From Elmis aenea (taxonomy: Eukaryota; Arthropoda; Insecta; Coleoptera; Elmidae): a DNA stretch of 64,000 nucleotides. Under the pieces are notes generated by a model. That model made no database searches and was not told the DNA's origin. It saw only the letters and a list, made by a program, of their open reading frames with translations. Location of the stretch: positions 51,436,966 through 51,500,965 of the forward strand of contig OX393576.1 in assembly GCA_947652605.1 (NCBI GenBank), read 5' to 3'. A program made the translations under genes and the position numbers. How positions within the stretch are numbered: the stretch's first letter is position 1; each line of letters opens with the position of its first letter. This document shows, one piece after another, positions 13,001-22,000 of this stretch.

Positions 13001-16000
13001 GTGGAATCATCTTGAGAGCATCGCAGCAAAGAGACATAGTTTTTATCAGAAAAATTTCATTTATATGCAATTTAGCTTCGCATTACCAGGGTACACAAAA
13101 ATAGAACTGTAAATGTATTTTCCTGAAATAAACTTTGTCATGGAGACCGGACTTCTTAACGCATGCTACGAGTGTACATAATTTGTTATTATAAAGCAGA
13201 AAAACTATTTTGAAATAAGAATAAAATATTTCCATAATTTTATGTAAGTAAAGATATTTATAATGAATTCTGAAAAGTTATGATGATTTTAAAAAGATTT
13301 TAACACAAAATAAACGAAAATAACATTTTTCAGATATACTTTTTCGCCGTATTAAAAGAAATGAAGTTGATGATAGTTCTGAAGAGACGAAACGTTGTTG
13401 GAAATTCTATGTTATTTCAAAATATAAAGCGTAAGAAGTTGCCATGGAGAAGTGCTTCCAGATTGTCGATATCTTAAAAAATGTAGGAAATAGGACCAAA
13501 AAACGAAAATCAATTTTTTCAGTTTTTCTTGAATAACTTTTGAACTAAGACAGCTATGAAAATTTTCTTTGCAGATATTTGTTGAGCATCTAATTTCGCA
13601 ACTTTGCCCTAATTTAACCGACCTCGTAGCTCTTAAGATAAGCGAGATCCCCATGCATTTACTCGAATTTGGGACACCCTGTATAGGGATTTATCGTGAC
13701 AAAAAGTATTTCCCGGAAAATATGAAACAATAAAAATAGACCTGAATTCCGGGAGACAAACCTTAGTAACCATGGATTTCAAAAGAGGAGCTAAGTAAAT
13801 TTTTGTTGATCCTGAATGCTACTGTCTTTACAGCAGCGACTAAAACCGAAATATTTCGTTTTCGTTTATTTATGTTCCCACCCATAAAATTTTGTTTTCG
13901 TTTTTGTTAACCAAAATTTAATTATGGCTAAAACCGGTTTTTTCATTTTTGTTTTTTTAGTCATCAAGTCGAGGACCTATTTTTTAGTCCCTACCCTCAT
14001 TTTACAAAACTCAAAGCACAGAACTTTCTAAAGAACGATAGCCAAATGCCAAAAGGACAGTGTTGGCAACTCTATTAATACGATGAAACCCCAATTATTC
14101 GATTAATCAGATTATAAATCCTTCGTATGTTATAATATGTAAATCAGCATAGTTCGCCTTTCAATAAAAACTAATTTGGTGTGATTATTTTGTACTTTTG
14201 GTTATAAATGTGAGATATAAAAATGTTTGTGATGTAAAGTCCATTTACATTTTTGTTTCTGTTTCTTAGGAATCGTTGAGCCCCCTCTAAATTGTAAACA
14301 GCGATACGTTCGGTTTTGACCATTATGAACGATATAATTTAGACTAGCGAACTACCATAATAAATTTACCAAATTGTTAACCCTTTGCGATCCAATTAAT
14401 TTTCGCAAAGTTCTACCCATTAATTTTACGAAATTATAACTAAATAATTTATTTTTTTTGGCAGCGACATCTACTGATAACATGTACCCCCTTATACATA
14501 CAGCTACAGGTTTCTAGTTTTAAAATAATAATGAGCGACAGTTATAATGACGTCAGCCGACCTTGAAACGCAGGCGTTAAAATATGTCGGCGGGCACGAC
14601 CCGACGTTGGACCGCAAAGGGTTGAACTCATTTAAAATATATCCATATAAACAACTAGTCTTTACAAACCATAGATCATCAACGTCAAATGTCATATTTT
14701 TAAACTGCGTATGTTATTTATTGATGATCCAATCAACAAATTAGAAAGAGAGAATATCTGTGCCGTTACTCGTGTTGCACAATATTGCAAGTTTTAGCAA
14801 TAAAGTTGATAATACATATGTAGGTATATGGAGAAAAGTGGAGCTCATTTATTTCAAATGAGATACTTATTTTACTGCCGTGGAGTCTTCCCAGCATACC
14901 TGTAGACTGTTAATTCGCGTTTGTGTTCAATGAATAAAAATTAAAAGGTGATAAAACCGATTAAAACCGGTTTTGGAATTATTTATTTTATCTTCGTTAT
15001 TAAACGAAAAATAATAATTTAGTTTCCGTTTCCGTTCTTATAAAAATGTCGGTTAATCACGTTTAACGTTTTCGTTCCGTTCTCAGTCCCTGCTTTAAGA
15101 GTACAATAGATTGGCAAGGAATATAGGACACCAAATTTTGTTTTACTGTTGAAACATATATGTAGGGATTTTGCTAACCTAAAAAATATCCCCATCATTC
15201 ATTAAAATTAAAGTTACGATCAAAAATTAAACGTTCAACTGCTTATTATGCAGAAGAACTAAAGGTTATTCTTTAACAATTTCTGTGGTATGTAACATTT
15301 AACGGCAATGCAATGAATAAGATTATTTTGTAAGTCGTTGAACCCTTACAAATATAATTTTTTTTATTTCCGTACGTTTGGCCCCAAGATGTTTTTAATT
15401 AGAATTGAACATATTTGGTCCACCATTGCTTAGGATAATCACAAAAAAGGCACCATAGAATCAATTTTCCTAAACCACAAGGGGCAAATTACTCTATACA
15501 TTTATTTTTAAACAGCTCTAATTAACCTTTACAGGAACTTCATCAGTTCCATATTTCATCCAGAAAATAACGCTATAACAACTAAATCAAGAGCACTCGA
15601 ATGTTTCCTTTAATCTGTAGATAGGATGGGTTTTTCAGCGCAGACAATTCCAAGTTGCTTAAAATAATACAGAAGCAGTAAAATTTTATGTGGGATTTAC
15701 AGTAAACATATGACTACTGCATTCAGCAAACTTCATCCAAATGCAACAGCACGTGATCTAATATGAAACAAATTTCAAAGTCAGTACGTATATTTGATAG
15801 TTTAATATTAATGATGTAAATATTTATAAATACGTTCATACACTGGATATTTTTATAGAAGATTCTAAAACAGTAGCAATCCCAATCAAACATGATACAG
15901 TAACTATTATTTTAGTAGGTAGTAAATAGCGATCAAAATTCCTAAGAAATATATTATGTTTAAGACATTCGCTGTTGTTGTGTGGATGCAAATACTTATT

Positions 16001-19000
16001 TAAATTTTGTTTACAACTGAACTTTACCATTCAAAAGCTCAATAATGCAAACTCTTTATAACATATTTCTAATTAAATTGCTAATATAATTGTTCATTTC
16101 CAATCTTATCTCTTTATTCTGAATTCAGTTATATGTATTATAATTTAAGCAAAATTGTTTATTAGGTATTTCTAGTATTTTTGGCTGTCTAATTAAATGC
16201 TGTTTATTGCTGTTATGGAACATCATTCTAATTGTGTCGTGTAAAACTTACTAAAAGGTGTTAATTTACAAAATAAATCACTTCTTAAAAGGCAGCAACC
16301 AACTAAATAACATTACAAGGAATTTATTATGTCGTCCAACATCTAAACTTGCATAATTCAATCGGTATTCTACTTTTAATCCGTTGTTATTTTAATGAAG
16401 TGGCTGTAACCCCAAATGTTTTGTAATTCTTGCACGCGAAGTTTATAAATTTCGACTGAAATATCGACATCATGTACGATAAATCATCAAGCAATTCTAG
16501 GTAGTCTTAACCGAGATAAGTCTGGGTCATTTCTAAATTATTTTTATCTAATGTATGATAAGCTTGTTAAACTCATTGATGGTGTATAACTCGCTTAATG
16601 ATTTAATACTTTTAAACGATGTCTGCATTCCTTTCAGTCAAGAAAAAACAGAAAATTACAAAAATGATTCGAAAAATAAAAACTATGTAAGCTTTTAGTA
16701 GACACTAATTTTAAATTTCGATATTATAATTTATACAATGTAAAGATTTTTAACTTTAACCACTGATACGAAAAAAATTACTATCGAATGCAAAGTTTAA
16801 AACTTTTTTTTCTTGTGTGAATATAAAGTTAAAAAACAAAAACTTTTAATTCAAATAATGAATCATAAAAATAATTTTAACATTTATTAAATTGACATAA
16901 AGTTATTTCAAAGACAGAAAAAATTATCTTTGAGTAAATTAACATGCCAAATCAATTAATAACCACTAACTTTTTTTTTAATTCAAGAAGTAATTATCAT
17001 TGTGGTCTTATTTGATGCCATAAAAAATCTTGTTTTGTTTTTTAGTAACTTGTTATATTACCAAGTAATTACATAATTTACCAGTGTCAACAAACTTTAA
17101 ATCTTGTAATGCTTGCAGCGTTGCAGCATCTTTTAATTACTTCAATCGCTCAAACAAACACCAGCTGATTAGGGTAAATTAAGCATATATTTTTATACAC
17201 TCAATTAAAAGCGTTGTATCTATATTTAAAACCATTTCGTTAATTCTATTAAGAAATTGGGTTATTAAGGTTAAATTATTAAAACAAATTAGTTTGATTG
17301 TATTCATTTATGTAATAACAAATTGTTTTTGGTGTGAATACAATTTTAAATATGAGGGTTCTGGTGATAAAACACATATTGTCCAATCTGAATAATTATA
17401 CCGGGTGTAACTGAAATCAGCCTCATCCCCATTTTTTTCTTTAGTTGTATTTTTAGACAAAGATATTACAGTCATGTGATATGTGCAAAAAAACGGGTTT
17501 TCTAAACATATGTACACTATTGTTTCACTTCTGGTTTCTCTGGAAATTATCCTAACTTTAAATTGAACACCCTGTATATTTTTACATTTTTGGAAAGAGG
17601 AAATGATTTTGAATACAACTTAATGATCGTCGTGAAAAAAATCAACAAAAAAAAACCATTTCTATGTTGCTATTGAGTATAGTTAACTATGATTATTAGT
17701 GTATCTGACTCAAACTTTACAACAATTTGTAATTTTAATGCCTGCCCCTAATAAAAATACCAAGTAATTGGTATTGTTAAATTTGCCAGAAAATACTCTA
17801 GTTTAATAACCACACAAGCCACAATCGTTCTATTTAAAAAAAATGACTTTGTCAAAAAAGCAATTTCGCAACCTTTAAAGTCAATTAAAGTAACACAAAT
17901 GTCAATTAAATTTAACAAAATCCTTTTTCGAACACTACTTGTTGACATAATACAATTCAATTTATACAGATCACAGCACACTTAATAGAAAATTAAATTT
18001 TTGTTCAAAAATTATTTAAGGTTATAATAATTAACCAAAATGATATAGCTGTACTCAAAATTGCTTCCTCTTTCCAAAAATTTAAAAATAACCGTTTAAA
18101 ATAACAAAGTTTTCCGGCGAAACCGAAAGTGTACCTACATATGCTCAGATAATTCGATATTTTGCACATATCACATGTATAAAATTACATTTGTCTAAAA
18201 CTAAAACTAAGGAGAAAGAAAGGGAAGAGCCTGATTTCAGTTACACCCGTAGATAAAAAGAAAGTGACTTCTGCACGTAAAAGAATGTTCGCTATATATT
18301 TATATGAGATAAAGCAAGTTTTGTACCTATTTATGCTTACTAATATACTAAACTAATGCATGTGGTGTGCCCTTACTAACAACTTTTTCTTTATAAAAGT
18401 GTATATTACTAGACCCCTCATTTGTCATGATGATAAATTTGCGTTAAAAACTTAAAAAATAATAATAACACAAAGGTATATACATTACTCTATGAGCAGT
18501 TGAATTATAATTAAAATATAAAAGTTTATTTTGTGTAATATTTACACTGGTAAAATCAGTTTTAAGTACAGTATTAAAACAAAAACAAAAACTTTTATGG
18601 CGTTTGTTTCACCGAAGTTGTACTTACGTATCTCCTGTTAGCTACTTAATATTCAAAACAAAATATTTCTATCGAAATTTGATTGTAGTTGTAGTTTATG
18701 GTAACCGTTATATTTGACACGCAAAAAACTAAATAGCAATAGCAGTATTTACATTAAAGTATCCAACGAATTAAAGTTCTTCGCAAAATATTTGAGCAAA
18801 TTAACTTAACAAAGGATACAAAAACAATTTTTTTTCCCATCTCTGCTGTACCAAAAAAGTTTTTGAACTACTTGTAATCCCACCATATGTGTTTAAATAT
18901 TCAAGTAATTAATTAAATATACAAAGGAAATGCTTATGTAAATTGTCTACTCCCACGAATAAACTACAGGTAATAAAGTTATAAATTATTGAGGCCATTA

Positions 19001-22000
19001 AAATTTAAGTGGCAAAAATTAATAAAATGAGAACAGTGTTATAGCCCAGTATTGAAGAAAATGGTTCTTGTTACAATTTTATGCTGCTTTGCTGCTATTA
19101 ATTGTTGATATTTTTGATCTTGCTCCAAATAAAATAAAATAATTTTGAACCAATACTTATTTTGAATCAATGTAAAAATTGCATAAAAATTTTCAAATTC
19201 GGTATTGTGGTTTTGTTTAAAAAAAATCTTGACCTCTTGGGCTTTAATTTGTTTGGTTATTTTAATTAATTCTTATAGGTAGCCTAATAAATCTATTATT
19301 AATAAAAAATTATAAACAAAAAGATGACCTACAACGCCATTTAATAAAATAAAACAAAAGCATAATAATAATGTATGTTTCGAGGCAAAACATAAATGAC
19401 CCGACCTTTACTACTTAATCTCTATTAGGGAATGAAAACATTTACACCCAGACTACCCTTTAGATTAAAAGCCTAACTAACCCTACAACGTTTATGGTTT
19501 TACCGTCGAAGTTTGTAAAAAGTTCCTTATAAAAGAAATGTGGGTTTTAGCTTAAATAAACCATAGAACCATATTTTGTACTTTTTATTATTTAATCATG
19601 AGCAGTGCCGTAACGAGGGTATGAAGCGCCTGTGGCAAGTATCTAACTTGCGCCCCCCCCCCCTTAACCCAAAATTGATAAAAAATTTGAAAAATTTTAA
19701 TGTAACAAGTTAAATGTTATGCAATATGTTAAATACTTAGTATTAACCCCATCAAAATGAGTTGCCTGTAAATCCAATTATGTATTTTATAAATAAATAA
19801 TCTCTTAAATAAATTTTTATTCATATTCAATGACTAATAAATTAAAGAAATACATGATAAAGGTATAATATAAAATAAGATAATAAAAACATAAATTAGT
19901 TCAACATATTTTATGATGTAATTTTTTTAGCTTTTTTATTTACAAACACATCTACTATATCGTCATAATTTAATGTTTTTTCAATATCTTTTTCAATTTA
20001 TATTACAGATATGTTTGTTAATCGCGTTTGTCCAATAGTAGAACGAAGGTAGGATTATAAATTTTCAATTTGCTAAACGAACGTTCGCAGGACGCTGTTG
20101 TTACTGGTATTGTGATTGTCTAGATTTGGATACGTGTTTTGTAATGAGAGTTCGTAGTTTTTTTTGCAAGATTTGAAAAGCGTCGAAACGCCTAAATTTT
20201 CAAAAACTTCCATGACTTGATATTTTAAATTTCACATACAAATTCTGGAGCATCTAAGGTCTGATTACATAAATGCTAAACCTGGTATTAACCCTGGGTT
20301 GACGCCTAAAATTAGGGATTAACTCTAGGTTAACGCCTAGGACGAGGGATTAACCCAGGGTAAATCCCGGGGTTAGCTTTTATGCAACTGGGCCTAATTC
20401 TATTATATTTCAAGGTCACGTGTTTTTTCCGCTCGCGCGAAGACTGCTATAGGGGGGTTGACCCCCTCTTCAGTCGTAAGAGGTACAAGGATAATGGATA
20501 GGGATGTGGATAGTCAAGGATGGGCAAGGATAGGTGGAAGTACTGCCACAGCATTTGCCTTAACCATAGAGGAAACCACCTAAAACCTATACAATGACAG
20601 TCGGCCCTGGGAATCGAACCCAGGACCTCCCGATTACAAGTTAGGTTGTTTTACCAACCAGCCAACAAGCTTGGTTTATATTTCAATGCCAGGTAAGCTG
20701 CGCATCATTTGAGATCATCTAGCACATAGCGGCATAATCTTTAAAGCGTGTCCATTTAGAACACTCTTGTAAAGCAGTAAATCTATCATTGAGTTGTATA
20801 AGTATTAGATATAAAACTTCACACATTTTTGTTTTTAGTAATGTAGTTTCATTCATGGCAAACGAATCATCAGTAGCTTTCGTACCATGCATATTTTTAA
20901 AAATACAGTATAAAATAGGGAACTTTTATATCTATTTATTTATTTTTATCTTTTACGTTTTGCGCCCCTACCCTAGTTGCGCCCGTGGCGGGCGCCTCTC
21001 TCGCCACGCCCTCGTTACGGCCCTTATCATGAATCCTTCCACTGTTAGGTGTAGGACCACAGCTTATAGGACTGTCGAGTCGTGTTGTGCTGACTTTTTC
21101 CATGTTTTTCTGTTTTGCGCTAGCTTTTTTATGTCTTTCCATTTGATGTTTTGTACTTACAAATCACAAACTGATCTATTTAGTACGCATACAAAGTATT
21201 TAAGCTCTATAGCTTATTTATTTAAAGGGATAGGGCTTTAGTAATATTTACAAAATACTTAAAGGATCACCAGTTCTTCCTAAATTCGGGTATGTTATTA
21301 GATTTCACTAGTATTCAACTGTTTTTGAGCTATTTGAGTTTAAATTTTGATTTTTCCTTTAATTTTTGTTGTTACAAATATTTTTAAATATAACAATTTA
21401 AGGTTCTTAAAGGGACTTGCGAACCTGTGAATATAATTGTTGTAATAGACTGTTCTCTTAAAATAAAGAAGTTAGAGGGCTGGGCAATTCCTACATGGCA
21501 TCCTATTTTTACTAAAAATTGCAAAAACATTCATTTGTCTAATTAAGTAAAATCTGCTATCGTGGCGATTAAAAAGCATAGTAGGATATAATGACAGATG
21601 ATTTGATAGTAAGAATAAATCAAATATGAATGTGAACGAGAACGATAACAAATAAGTTATAAAATCGTAATAAAAAAGCATGTGAGCAAACTAGTTAAAA
21701 ACTTTTGTATAAAATAAGTCATTTTTAATATTCACTTGTTGATCTATTAATATTAAAAAACGCTACTGAATTAAGCACTCAAGAAAACAATACACAAAGG
21801 CATAATAATTAGATACACCTCCTACAACTCAAATACTTATCGCACAATAATAATAATTATTGACATTGACAAAATCAAATCTACACAAAAACAAAGACAC
21901 AGCACGATTTAGCAATAATGATTCTTTAATATCAAAGAGTGCTTTCAAGCAAAATATCGTTATCGAGGTTTATCTATCATTATTGAAGTGTTGTCCCACC

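Noticed and set aside
20602..20672. Functional tRNA-Thr gene
   Set aside because: The acceptor stem does not pair and the unit continues into a repeat body.
20789..21241. 150-codon plus-strand frame
   Set aside because: It runs across the end of a MITE and antisense through a LINE tail, so it is composite and accidental.
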